Source: Heterotrichella gracilis (taxonomy: Eukaryota > Sar > Xanthophyceae > Tribonematales > Xanthonemataceae). From it: a stretch of 28,303 nt of DNA. This document shows, one piece after another, positions 20,901 through 28,303 of the stretch. The stretch covers positions 1 through 28,303 of the forward strand of contig JAULBX010028161.1 of the NCBI GenBank assembly GCA_032358255.1. The letters run 5' to 3'. A program made the translations under genes and the position numbers. The notes below the pieces were generated by a model that saw nothing but the letters and a program-made list of their open reading frames with translations, did not search any database and was not told where the DNA came from. How positions within the stretch are numbered: the stretch's first letter is position 1; each line of letters starts with the position of its first letter.

Positions 20901-21690
20901 AATACCTCCTGTCCCTCACCCTCCCAACCGTGGATGGCTCTGCTGCTGCCGCCTTTTGCTTTGTATGCCTCCCCTGGTTGCTGCGATTTTATTCTCACCC
21001 CCCACCTCGCCTCCTTTTGCAGCAAAGCTGCTGGCGGGGTGCGCCGGCGCTGACCCCATCCCCACCACAATCCCCAGTACCATCCCCAACAAGAATGTCA
21101 TTGTCACCACTGGACAGCTCATACCCACACTGGCCAAGCTCAGGCTGTTTCAGCTAGCTGACCTGGTGCGGAGCCAAGACATCTACAGCGCAAGGTGAGC
21201 TGCCTTAGGGGTTTGGCTAGGGTGAAGGGTTTAGGGTTTAGGGTTCAGGGTGTCCAGCTGCCAGCCTGCTGAAAGCCAGGTCATGTACAGTGCAACGTGG
21301 GCCACCTTTGGGGGTTAGAGTGTTTGATGCAGGGCTCAATTTTAACCAAGCAAAGGGGTACGAACTCATCTACATTCTTTGCAACGGTCCGCACACACGC
21401 ACACCTAGAAAAGGAAGCGTAATCGGAAACACCTTTGTCCCCCAATATCCAGGTCAACCCCAAAGCTGGAGTGCTTCCGGCGCATCAAAGCCAAGGATGG
21501 GGACAGCTGCGACTATGTGGTGATTGGGGATGGGCAGGAGGAGTGCAATGCGGCTCACACGCTGGGGTGGCCCTTTGTGCGCATCGGGTTGCGGCTAGGG
21601 GGGGCTGGGGGGGGTGGGGGGGGTGAGGGTACCCCTCTCACGGAGCTGAATGTGGAAGATTTATTGGCTGCGGCAGGGCCTAAACCCTAA
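17971..21690 (+). CDS. EYA: Eyes-absent (EYA) HAD-family protein phosphatase, 7 exons
   Basis: Aspartate-based HAD phosphatase of the EYA family; animal and plant members dephosphorylate tyrosine, and animal EYA is also a transcriptional co-activator. Exons: 17971-18309, 18595-19011, 19266-19457, 19675-19843, 20412-20507, 21023-21194, 21453-21690. All phases match, for 540 aa. Residues 253-540 form the EYA domain: RRKVFVWDLDETLIIF with nucleophile Asp264 and Asp266, FFFDKIEDYDQTHLDD, GYDFASDGF, LAYRFRHIAQLYE, NVIVTTGQLIPTLAKL, DIYSAR and YVVIGDGQEE (Asp488). Residues 1-252 are Pro/Gln-rich with spaced tyrosines (YYQPPHP, YHQPQQQ, YPPQ, YPIQGSDYHPQ), like animal EYA N-termini. The start is favoured by an in-frame TAA 27 nt upstream. 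The acceptor of exon 2 was chosen by phase (CCGCAG|GCA) and is the weakest junction. The C-terminus has a Gly run (about 506-515) and the stop lies in a telomere-like run. Confidence 0.93.
19940..20130 (+). repeat. Two decayed copies of EYA exon 4 3' end in intron 4
   Basis: The real exon end reads CACATCGCACAGCTCTACGA then GAGAG|GTGCGC (19820-19850). Copies at 19945-19980 (CACATCCCACAGCTCTACGA, GAGACGTGCGC) and 20084-20120 (CACATGGCACAGCTCCACAT, ACGAGGAGCGCA) have lost the AG|GT donor. The sequence following each (TTTAATAAATGAAATGTATG-like or TTTGATGTATGAAA) also resembles the others. Confidence 0.88.
20190..20355 (+). repeat. Two copies of EYA exon 5 5' end plus acceptor in intron 4
   Basis: TGTGC.GGGCTG..TGGCATGGC followed by AG(T/C)GCGCAGCAGCA.GCAGAG appears at about 20200-20262, 20298-20347 and in the real exon (20404-20455). 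Only the last is preceded by a good acceptor in the right phase. Each copy is followed by AAACCCT-type filler (ACACCCTAATCTGCAAACC, AACCCTTGTAATTT). Confidence 0.92.
20575..20615 (+). repeat. Short copy of EYA exon 5 3' end in intron 5
   Basis: GGTGGGTGGCTATC...TATCACATGCAGATGGGTG resembles the exon end GGGGGGCTGGCTGTCACATG with CAG|GTATG, but its donor is CAGAT. A looser match to the exon 6 start (CCACACCCTCCCCACCACAA) is at about 20825-20855. Confidence 0.55.
21262..21318 (+). repeat. Copy of EYA exon 6 3' end plus donor in intron 6
   Basis: AAGCCAGGTCATGTACAGTG then CAACGTGGGCCACCTTTGGG mirrors the real exon end at 21169-21213 (GAGCCAAGACATCTACAGCG, CAAGGTGAGCTGCCTTAGGG). The donor is weakened to AACGTGGG. 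Telomere-like GGGTTTAGGG filler (21225-21250) separates the two. Confidence 0.88.
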
Positions 21691-21929
21691 ACCCTACACG
21701 GGGGTGAGCGGGTTGATGGTGGAGGGATTTGAGGGTACACAGCAGGGTTGGAAGCTCTACTCCAAACCCCTTTGGCAGATCTGCATGTGTTTAGGTTTTA
21801 GGGTTTGGTCTGCGCATGTTCGCCATAATTGTGGCAATGCAGTATTCCGTCTTGAGTAATACCGGTAATGGATTAGAGAAGCTTGTCCCTATGAGACATG
21901 TTTCACATCGTATGACGCAAATGGTTAAA

Positions 21930-22020
21930 TGAACGAAATGAGGGCTGAGATTGGCTTGATTTACTGAACGAGTGCTGAGAGATGTGGTTACTGAAGTGCT
22001 GAGATTGACTTTTCATCAAC
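21930..22020 (+). repeat. Degenerate short tandem repeat
   Basis: Three or so units of about 30-40 bp share ACTGAACGAGTGCTGAGA, ACTGAAGTGCTGAGATTGA and GAACGAAATGAGGGCTGAGATTGGCTTGATTT-like sequence. No coding potential was recognised. Confidence 0.6.
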
Positions 22021-22145
22021 TGAACAAGCTTTGGTATTGGCTCGAGTGATAGTTGCTTGATGCTCATCAGGAGCAGATTTGCTGCAAGGTAATATGTTTG
22101 GCGTGCATGGGCAAATCATGTGCTTTCGCTTCCATGGTACCTTTT

Positions 22146-22305
22146 TGTTTTTTGCTATGATCAATGCCACTATAGTGCTGTTAGACGTCTGTACAGCAAA
22201 GGGTTGGCCAAGCCTTGTATGGGGTCAGGGTTAGGGTCATTAGGGTTTAGGGTTTTGTACCCACGATCAATGCCACTTCTGTGCTTTGAGACTGCAAAGT
22301 GCTTT
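22146..22305 (+). repeat. Direct repeat pair flanking a telomere-like run
   Basis: The unit GATCAATGCCACT.(T/A).GTGCT, followed by AGAC.(T)C(T)G.A(C)AGCAAAG-like sequence, occurs at 22148-22203 and 22263-22300. The interval holds AGGGTTAGGGTCATTAGGGT and TTAGGGTTTT. This is the same copy-filler-copy pattern seen inside the genes, here outside any recognised gene. Confidence 0.75.
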
Positions 22306-23284
22306 TACTGTCCATGGGACATTCTGTACAAAGTGTTTCACCCCTGGGAGCACCCGAGCCACCGTATGGGATTAGGGTCAGGTTTTAAGATCCAAACTGA
22401 GCATCACCGCACGTAACTGTCCCGGCGCGCCCTAGTTCTTTCACGCAACCATGAACCCTCAGCATGCTATGTTGTTGGTCATGTTTGAAGTTTGCCACAG
22501 TGCGTTTCAACTTTGAAAGAAACCACAGGTACTGAAATTGCACCCTGCATTTACACCTTGCAGCTAATGGCAGTTGAATGTGGGGGTTTCTCATGGGACG
22601 TTATGGGTGATTAACGTCAATGTGGTTAGCCATGACTTGTTGAGGTCTGTGACGTTTTGTGATGATTGACTATGTTCCTGCTCGCTCGGCCAGTGCCAGC
22701 TGTGGAGCACACAACTTGCGATTCAATCTACAGCCAGGCCAATCTTCTTATATATATGTAGTATCAGCGACGCGTTTGCAAACGCATGTGGTTTGCATTG
22801 TTAGCCATGCATGATGCATCGTGTGCATACAAGTGGTGAGCACATGTTTGCGGCACCAAGTGTCCAAGGACGCCGGCGGGCCTGCATTTGCTGATGAGGG
22901 CGACATTGTTACAGACAAGCGCTAGCGTAATAGTTATCATGACTGTCACAAGCAGCACACAATGTCACTGTGACAGCACATTTAACATGATCTAGATCTA
23001 AGCAAGCCTTCAATGAGCTCGGAGCCTGCATGCCGTGCGGCCGCAGGGTGCCATGTTGGTTGCCGCCACAGTAGTGCATTAGACCGAGTTCTAATTAGGC
23101 TATAGCTATAGGTGTACCCTGAGGGTGGTTCAAACAATGCCAGGAAAGAGCTGCTTGGCGCTGCATGTGCAAAACTGACTGCTAATCTGGCTCTATTTAA
23201 TTTGTTGAAATGCATGTATATACATTTCTACAGGTAACCAACAAAAAAATCACCAGGACAGGTCTATTGGCTAGTCAATAGTAT

Positions 23285-23466
23285 ATAGGTCATAATAAGA
23301 CCCAAGTCCAATCGTATGTCTCTATGCCGATGACGGCTGGGAATGGGCATTTTGTTTCTTGATTCCTTCTTTAGATTTAATACAAACAGATGACTAAAAA
23401 AAATGCCCATCCCCAGCCGTCATCGCCAGAGAATCATACTATGGGACTTGGATTAGGACCTATGAT
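23285..23466. mobile_element. MITE-like foldback element
   Basis: Arms of about 68 nt at 23285-23353 and 23396-23466 are inverted copies. The inner arm GCCGATGACGGCTGGGAATG with GGCATTT pairs with AAATGCCCATCCCCAGCC and GTCATCGCC; the outer arm CCCAAGTCCAATCGTATG pairs with CATACTATGGGACTTGG. The loop is about 42 nt and AT-rich. A further inverted match (GCATTAGACC near 23078 and GGTCTAATGC near 23472) may mark a larger or nested element. No clear target-site duplication was found. Confidence 0.75.
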
Positions 23467-24072
23467 AACTTGGTCTAATGCAGTATGATGGCCAACATGG
23501 TACCGTATCGCACTCAGGCTCACAAATCTCTCTCAGTGTTGCAACTTGATAGTGATAATGCACAACGCGCGCAGCTACTCCCATCTTCAGGCAAATTCAT
23601 TCGATGGGATGGCAATTTGCACCAGAAAGAGACATTTTGCTGCATGCGATGATGCACAGCAGAGCCCAGAAAGGCAATGAGGTGAAAATTGCTTTGCTGC
23701 TGCCAAAAATCATGCAAATGCAAAGAAATATTTGTTAGCAGCCTGCTTGCAAAACAAGCCCTGAGAACCCCTATTATTTCATACTAAAATGTTAAACGCA
23801 TGCTGCTACCGGGCTTAGAAGAAACAACACCCTACCCTTAAAGATGCAGGACAATTACAACTACAACTACAACTACACAAGCTGCCCATGATGAAAAATG
23901 CACGAGGGTGAGAAGAAAGAGAAATCAAACTTGTTTTCTGAAAAGGTAGCCTCATGTCACAAAGAAAGCACACCTGTGTGCACAGCATGGCGCACGCACA
24001 CCCTCACGATGCACCTGGCTGCGCCCCCATAGTGAGGGAAATGCACTTGAGCTACGGTTTATGGTTTAGGGT

Positions 24073-24318
24073 TTAGGCGCATTGGTCAAGGCTGGCAGCC
24101 GCGCCCGCTTGCCTCCTCTCCAGGTAGGCCGCATGCCGGTTGCACAGCCTGGTAAACTCGCGAGCCAGCTGCATGCAGGCGTCGAGGCTCTCGGGCTTCG
24201 GGCGGTAGCCGACGGTCCTGTGGCTGCTGCCCTCCCAGGGCCAGAACAGCCTGGCGTGCTGGTCTATGAGCACCAGCAGACCCTCGTCACACAGGTCCAT
24301 CTGCTCTTCTAAAAGGTC
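24073..24318 (-). CDS. Possible last exon of an unidentified gene (81 codons plus stop)
   Basis: The minus-strand frame starts after a plausible acceptor (TTTTGCGGCGGCAG|GAC) in phase 0. It encodes DLLEEQMDLCDEGLLVLIDQ and ends RRQAGAAASLDQCA with TAA. GC-rich, codon-biased, charged and helix-like, it contrasts with the AT-rich DNA upstream (24330-25440). The frame also stays open to an ATG at 24330. No family was recognised and no partner exons were found within the window. The stop codon lies in a telomere-like CCTAAACCCTAAAC run, as in EYA. It may be a true terminal exon with a long upstream intron, or a captured exon copy. Confidence 0.4.
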   Translation of the reverse strand, partial: DLLEEQMDLCDEGLLVLIDQHARLFWPWEGSSHRTVGYRPKPESLDACMQLAREFTRLCNRHAAYLERRQAGAAASLDQCA

Positions 24319-25497
24319 CTGCCGCCGCAAAAGGAAAAATAAGTCCGTTTGGTATAATCTTGCATTTATTTTGGCTCACAGTTTAGCAATATAACCATCA
24401 GAGTACTTAATTGACATTCAACAAAATGTGGTCCTGTGGCTCCTGACGCATTGTTTCAAATGAATTCACACGCTTATTGCCAGATGCCATTGACTTGCCA
24501 GTGCAATTTATCATATTATTCACCATTTTTGCGCTCTGATCTCAGGTACGGATGGATAATTCCAACCATTTGGAACCATTCACTGGCCCATCATTGCGCA
24601 GCTCATTGATGGCATAGTCATTCACTTATTTTTTATTATCAAAATAGTGCAAATTTAATAATTAGTCTAATAATTACCTTCAAGGTAATCAAGTTATCTA
24701 TTTGGTAATAGACTGCCTAGGCTCCACCTCTCGTCACCTTCGTGGAGTCCAAGCCCATGACTGCCTTTACCACAGCTCCATCAAGAACTTTTATTTCAAA
24801 AGGCTTGAACAACGCAAACATTTATCATTTTTTTAACTAATAGTGGCACTTCCGCTCTTTCCATTGCCAAACGTTGGCCTTCACTGATGGACTCAGCTGC
24901 ACGTGTATTTCCATTTTGCCAGGTTGGACTGGAAATATACTTTCAATGTAATCCATACTATGTGAACAAGTTTAAACCTTTTTAAAATGATATTTAATGT
25001 AATTTACAAGTAGTGGCGTACCTCAGCAATGTAAGAATACAAGCTATACAAGCTACCAGCCAGAGTCTTAAATGTATGCGATTTTCTGCAGCACCATAAA
25101 GGATGTAATGCAGTCAGCCAGTCAGCCAATATTGTCATAAACATAATTTTCCGCTGCACTATCATGTGCGTGAACAAAGTCAGACAACAACACTGCTTTG
25201 TGTCCTGGACCACTTTCCCTGGGGGAGGTGTGGAATATCCACAACAAATAGTGCACTGGGATATAGAATATCTCAAGGGATATTCAAATAACAGGGAATG
25301 GACATCACTGATATTTAATGGCATTAAACAAAAGTTAGGTTTAGTCAATTGTAAAATAGCTTAGTAGATAAGCCACATTAAATTTTGACAAATAAGTACT
25401 GCGCTGCCATATTTATATGTATATGGCCAAGCAGCAGGTGTCCAAGCCAAGTAGAGCCTGAGATACACTCACCAGGCTGATCACTCCCTACGCGCTG

Positions 25498-26032
25498 TTA
25501 GTTCACTGCTCGTGGACCCGAATCATATCGAGAAGGCATCCTTGTACGGTGCTCGTGAGAATGGCGAGTTTGCCTGCCTCCCCAGAAAAGGGCAAATTTA
25601 GCCTCTCCCCTGGATGGGTGGGCGGGTGCACCAATACAAAGGCCCTCTCGTCCTTCTTTATCGTCGAAAAGGCTTCGCGACTCTCTTCTTGAACGTCGAA
25701 GCCCTTCGAAAAGCCCTCAAACCTCTGGTTCTTGTTGAATAACTATTCAGTGCAGTTTATCATAAGCTATCAGAGCACGGGGAGGAAACGCGGCCCGGGG
25801 AACCCAGGTTCGTCGCATTGCAGTAGCATCTCTGCACCCTCCCTCGCATCTCGGGCAACTATTTTCGCCCCTAAAATTACGATCGGCTCACGCTCGCATC
25901 TTCTTCTCGATAATACGTATTAGTTCACTGCTCGTGGACCCGAGTCATATCGAGAAGGCATCCTTGTACGGTGCTCGTGAGAATGGCGAGTTTGCCTGCC
26001 TCCCCAGAAAAGGGCAAATTTAGCCTCTCCCC
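25498..26032. repeat. 113-bp direct repeats flanking 309 bp (TRIM-like or segmental duplication)
   Basis: 25498-25610 and 25920-26032 begin TTAGTTCACTGCTCGTGGAC and end TTTAGCCTCTCCCC. One mismatch was seen in 113 positions (CCCGAATCAT against CCCGAGTCAT). The interior contains CGAAAAGGCTTCG and CTTCGAAAAGCC motifs and no gene. Near-identical terminal repeats suggest a recent event. The ends are not TG...CA, and no flanking target duplication or primer-binding site was identified, so a terminal-repeat retroelement in miniature is only one option. Confidence 0.85.
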
Positions 26033-26916
26033 AAACCATCACCCCTCTCGAGCACCCCAAACCACTCTGGCGTAGCCAAACCCGCGTTTTATGCACTCTG
26101 GCTTTTCGGGAAAACTAGAGATGCAAAGCATGCTGCATATATGCATGCATATGCCAAAATACCCTAACTTAGGGTTCTCCTGGTATTGACAAGCCCTCGT
26201 GGCCTCGGGGCATCGTGGTGGCCATGGGCGTTCTAGAAACTAATCCGCCTGTGCCGGCTTGAGTCTATATGTGTATGCCCAACCGTCTAGGGTGTGGGGT
26301 TTCTGCAAGGCCACTGCAACTAGCTGAACTCCATGGATGCACAATTGTAGCACGGTGGGGGACTTGGTGCACGCAGTGCGGAGACAACTCATGTTATCAT
26401 CCAAGTTACCATCGTTGGTGAGTTACTGTATGGTAACAATGCGCCGCTGGTACTGCAAACCACCGCGTAAGAAACTGCACATGTAAGCATGTCCAATCAT
26501 TGAATGTCAATGTCATGTGGGAAAGAGTGCGGGCTGTCGTGCGCCATTAACTACAGCTGCGCAATTAGCTACACGCCAGCCATGCATGGCATATCAATGT
26601 CAAGGTCCATACAACAGTGCTATGAAAGCTATGCAAGCTACGAAAACAATACAAGCCAGGGCCGCTGAATGGCAGGGAGGTCACAAGCAATTGTATGTAT
26701 CATCCTAGGACCAATGTTCTCACACGAAGGCTGGCACCCGTGGGTGCAGTGCACAGTATGGCAGTGTACTGCACCGCCTGGCAGATACCGCCCTGCCGGG
26801 CGCCAGGAGCGTGCGCCGCCGTGGCATGCCAATCATGATGAACCAAGTGGCTATGCGCGCCCAACTGCCAAGCTATGCCCATGTCCGGCCCCTTCCCTTT
26901 CGAAGGTGGTGGGCAC

Positions 26917-26937
26917 CTACTAGGTACTACCTAGTAG
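26917..26937. repeat. Perfect 21-bp palindrome
   Basis: CTACTAGGTA, C, TACCTAGTAG. It sits 30 bp past the stop codon of the minus-strand 26968-27711 frame, where it could form a hairpin at the transcript's 3' end or mark an element boundary. Confidence 0.7.
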
Positions 26938-26967
26938 ATAGGGCGCCACTGCCCGTGACGCTGGGGC

Positions 26968-27711
26968 TCAATCGCTGAGAATCAGTGGGGACCCGCCAAG
27001 GCTTCTGGACAGTGTCGCGCCCAGCTGATGTATAGCGATGGCCTGGTCCATCCGCTCTTGTGCGCGTTCTTGGTAGCCCTTGGTGTCCACTCGGAGGGTG
27101 GCATTGGTAGTAGCCAGCAGCGTGAGCAGGTCGTGCGCAATATGGACACCCCACAATGGCTTGCCGTCTTGCGAATATGGCATCCTGGGGGGGAGACACA
27201 AGCCAACTTGTGCGTGGGTGCGCATGATGCGCACCGCGTGCGTGAAAGTATCCAAGGCTGCAATGGCTGGCAAAGCCTCAAATCCCATGCCGGGGTTTTC
27301 AAAGTGCCGCCCCAGCTGCTCTGCGGCCTCCAGCAGGATGCTGAATAGGGTGTTGCTACAGCTTGAGCTGCTCAAGAAATTCAGCCTGTCAATTGAGTCC
27401 TTCATGTAAGAACGGGCCATCTCCAGCTTAGCCATAACAAATGTGATGGGACCCTGAGTGATCATCCTGCGGTGGTCCCATTCGAAATGGCTGATCTTGT
27501 TGGCCTGAGCTGCGGGTGCCAATAATTGGAAGATGGTGGCTATCTGGTCCAAAGAAGCTGCCACTGCGCTAGCAGCGTTGTCTAAGTGACCGTCCCAGGC
27601 TGGCGCGCTTATGGCGAGCTGAATAGCGCCCCTTGATGGGCCATAGGCGGGCTGCACGGGCGCCGTGCACCCCGGGTAAGAGGGGGCCGCAGCCGGGGGG
27701 TAGCACCCCAT
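26968..27711 (-). CDS. Hypothetical protein, 247 aa, single exon
   Basis: An uninterrupted minus-strand frame begins MGCYPPAAAPSYPG with an in-frame TGA about 36 nt upstream, and ends SLGGSPLILSD. The first 30 residues are Pro/Ala-rich. The remainder is predominantly helix-like with alternating hydrophobic and charged residues (QIATIFQLLAPAAQANK, FVMAKLEMARSYMKDSIDRL, LFSILLEAAEQLGRHF, QERAQERMDQAIAIHQLGAT). No signal peptide, transmembrane segment or catalytic motif was seen and no family was recognised. Its compact, intronless form among repeats, with a palindrome just downstream and a minisatellite upstream, would suit a mobile-element (gag-like) protein, but nothing proves that. Confidence 0.5.
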   Translation of the reverse strand: MGCYPPAAAPSYPGCTAPVQPAYGPSRGAIQLAISAPAWDGHLDNAASAVAASLDQIATIFQLLAPAAQANKISHFEWDHRRMITQGPITFVMAKLEMARSYMKDSIDRLNFLSSSSCSNTLFSILLEAAEQLGRHFENPGMGFEALPAIAALDTFTHAVRIMRTHAQVGLCLPPRMPYSQDGKPLWGVHIAHDLLTLLATTNATLRVDTKGYQERAQERMDQAIAIHQLGATLSRSLGGSPLILSD

Positions 27712-28040
27712 ATAGGGCCTGCCAAAGACGGGATGGAATGCGGTAGGTCACCCTTGCCCTTGTGCTGGCGCCCCCCCATCTGTCACAGCTGAAGAGAGGG
27801 GCATGTCGCCGCCGCGCGCTTCTGAGCGGGTAATGGGCATTGTGTCCTACATATGAGTAACGGAGCAACGTCAGACATGGCATGTCCTATGGGACTGCTG
27901 CCCCGACATTTATCCGACATGTAGCACGGCGCAGCACGCATGCCGGGGCCTCAATGTTCCCACAGCGTGGTCATATCGCATGACTGCCTCGCCATGGCCC
28001 ACGGCGCAGGCCCCAAGGCACAGCCATTAAATACCCAACA
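27712..28040. other. Upstream flank of the 247-aa frame
   Basis: No gene or RNA was recognised. It lies between the ATG of the minus-strand frame and the minisatellite and would hold that frame's promoter if it is expressed. Confidence 0.4.
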
Positions 28041-28303
28041 CGTTCAGGGGTGTGCCATGCAGGGTCCCACACCAAACAGCTGGAACAGGTAAGCTGGTTC
28101 AAGGGTGCGCCCCGCAGGGTCTGGCACCAAACAGCTGGATCACCCCAGCAGGTTCAAGGGTGCACCCCGCAGGGTCTGGCACCAAACAGCTGGATCACCC
28201 CAGCAGGTTCAAGGGTGCACCCCGCGGGGTCTGGCACCAAACAGCTGGATCACCCCAGCAGGTTCAAGGGTGCACCCCGCAGGGTCTGGCACCAAACAGC
28301 TGG
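28041..28303 (+). repeat. 55-bp minisatellite, at least 4.8 copies, truncated by the window edge
   Basis: Units start at 28041, 28096, 28151, 28206 and 28261, each exactly 55 bp apart. The consensus runs GGTTCAAGGGTGCACCCCGC, AGGGTCTGGCACCAAACAGC, TGGATCACCCCAGCA. The leftmost unit is clearly diverged, the second has a few changes, and the remaining three are nearly identical, so the array is homogenising or expanding rightward. The period is not a multiple of three, so it is unlikely to be coding. Confidence 0.95.

Larger units (their letters stand above)
21691..24072. other. Repeat-bearing region downstream of EYA, no gene recognised
   Basis: This is the EYA 3' flank and beyond. It contains short tandem repeats built on CTGA(A)(C)GAGTGCTGAGA at about 21935-22020, a direct repeat at 22148-22305 split by telomere-like DNA, GATGCAT and GCATGC-rich stretches near 22800, and a MITE-like foldback at 23285-23466. 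No exon with recognisable homology was found on either strand. Confidence 0.5.
24319..26967. other. AT-rich then repeat-bearing region without recognised genes
   Basis: 24330-25440 is markedly AT-richer than the rest of the window and may be a long intron of the 24073-24318 exon or inserted DNA. It contains one small minus-strand frame (24717-24821, 34 aa). A direct-repeat pair occupies 25498-26032. GCATGCATATGC-type palindromic runs lie near 26130-26155, and a 21-bp palindrome is at 26917-26937. Confidence 0.5.

Noticed and set aside
28041..28303. CRISPR array
   Set aside because: The 55-bp units abut with no unique spacers, so it is a minisatellite.

Overview
The window is nuclear DNA of a eukaryote, most likely a green alga (chlorophyte), although the sequence alone does not name the species. 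Four genes can be rebuilt exon by exon with GT-AG introns whose phases all match. Their families (YSL-type oligopeptide transporter, TBL/PMR5-type PC-esterase, Eyes-absent phosphatase, carbonyl-reductase-like SDR) occur together in the green lineage. The non-coding DNA is strewn with short plant-type telomere-like runs (TTTAGGG/CCCTAAA). No bacterial operon layout, CRISPR array, rRNA or convincing tRNA was seen.

Layout, left to right: (1) 1-1243, downstream flank of the first gene, including degenerate copies of its last exon. (2) 1244-9064, minus strand, an 11-exon YSL/OPT metal-chelate transporter of 745 codons. (3) 9065-10340, spacer with telomere-like DNA and a diverged copy of the next gene's last exon. 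(4) 10341-13387, minus strand, a 6-exon short-chain dehydrogenase of 283 aa. (5) 13388-15060, spacer. (6) 15061-16675, minus strand, a 2-exon membrane-anchored PC-esterase of 472 aa. (7) 16676-17970, a divergent intergenic region. (8) 17971-21690, plus strand, a 7-exon Eyes-absent phosphatase of 540 aa with a long Pro/Gln/Tyr-rich N-terminus. (9) 21691-28303, mostly gene-poor and repeat-rich: tandem repeats, a MITE-like foldback, an AT-rich block, a direct-repeat pair, a possible last exon at 24073-24318, an orphan 247-aa ORF at 26968-27711, and a 55-bp minisatellite running off the right edge.

The most striking feature is the intron architecture. Most of the longer introns carry partial, diverged copies of the adjoining exon ends, often with the splice site included and often separated by TTTAGGG-like filler. 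In SDR intron 4 (11212-11936) nearly the whole intron is an array of about ten units. Each resembles the spliced exon4-exon5 junction, so donor and acceptor are themselves homologous. Several other introns also have matching sequence at both splice sites (for example GCAAGCAG|GT against CCAAGCAG|GT, and CAG|GTGAAG on both sides). This fits intron birth and growth by tandem duplication of exon segments containing AG|G(T), followed by further duplication and telomere-like filler insertion. The four genes have unrelated functions and nothing suggests a shared pathway.
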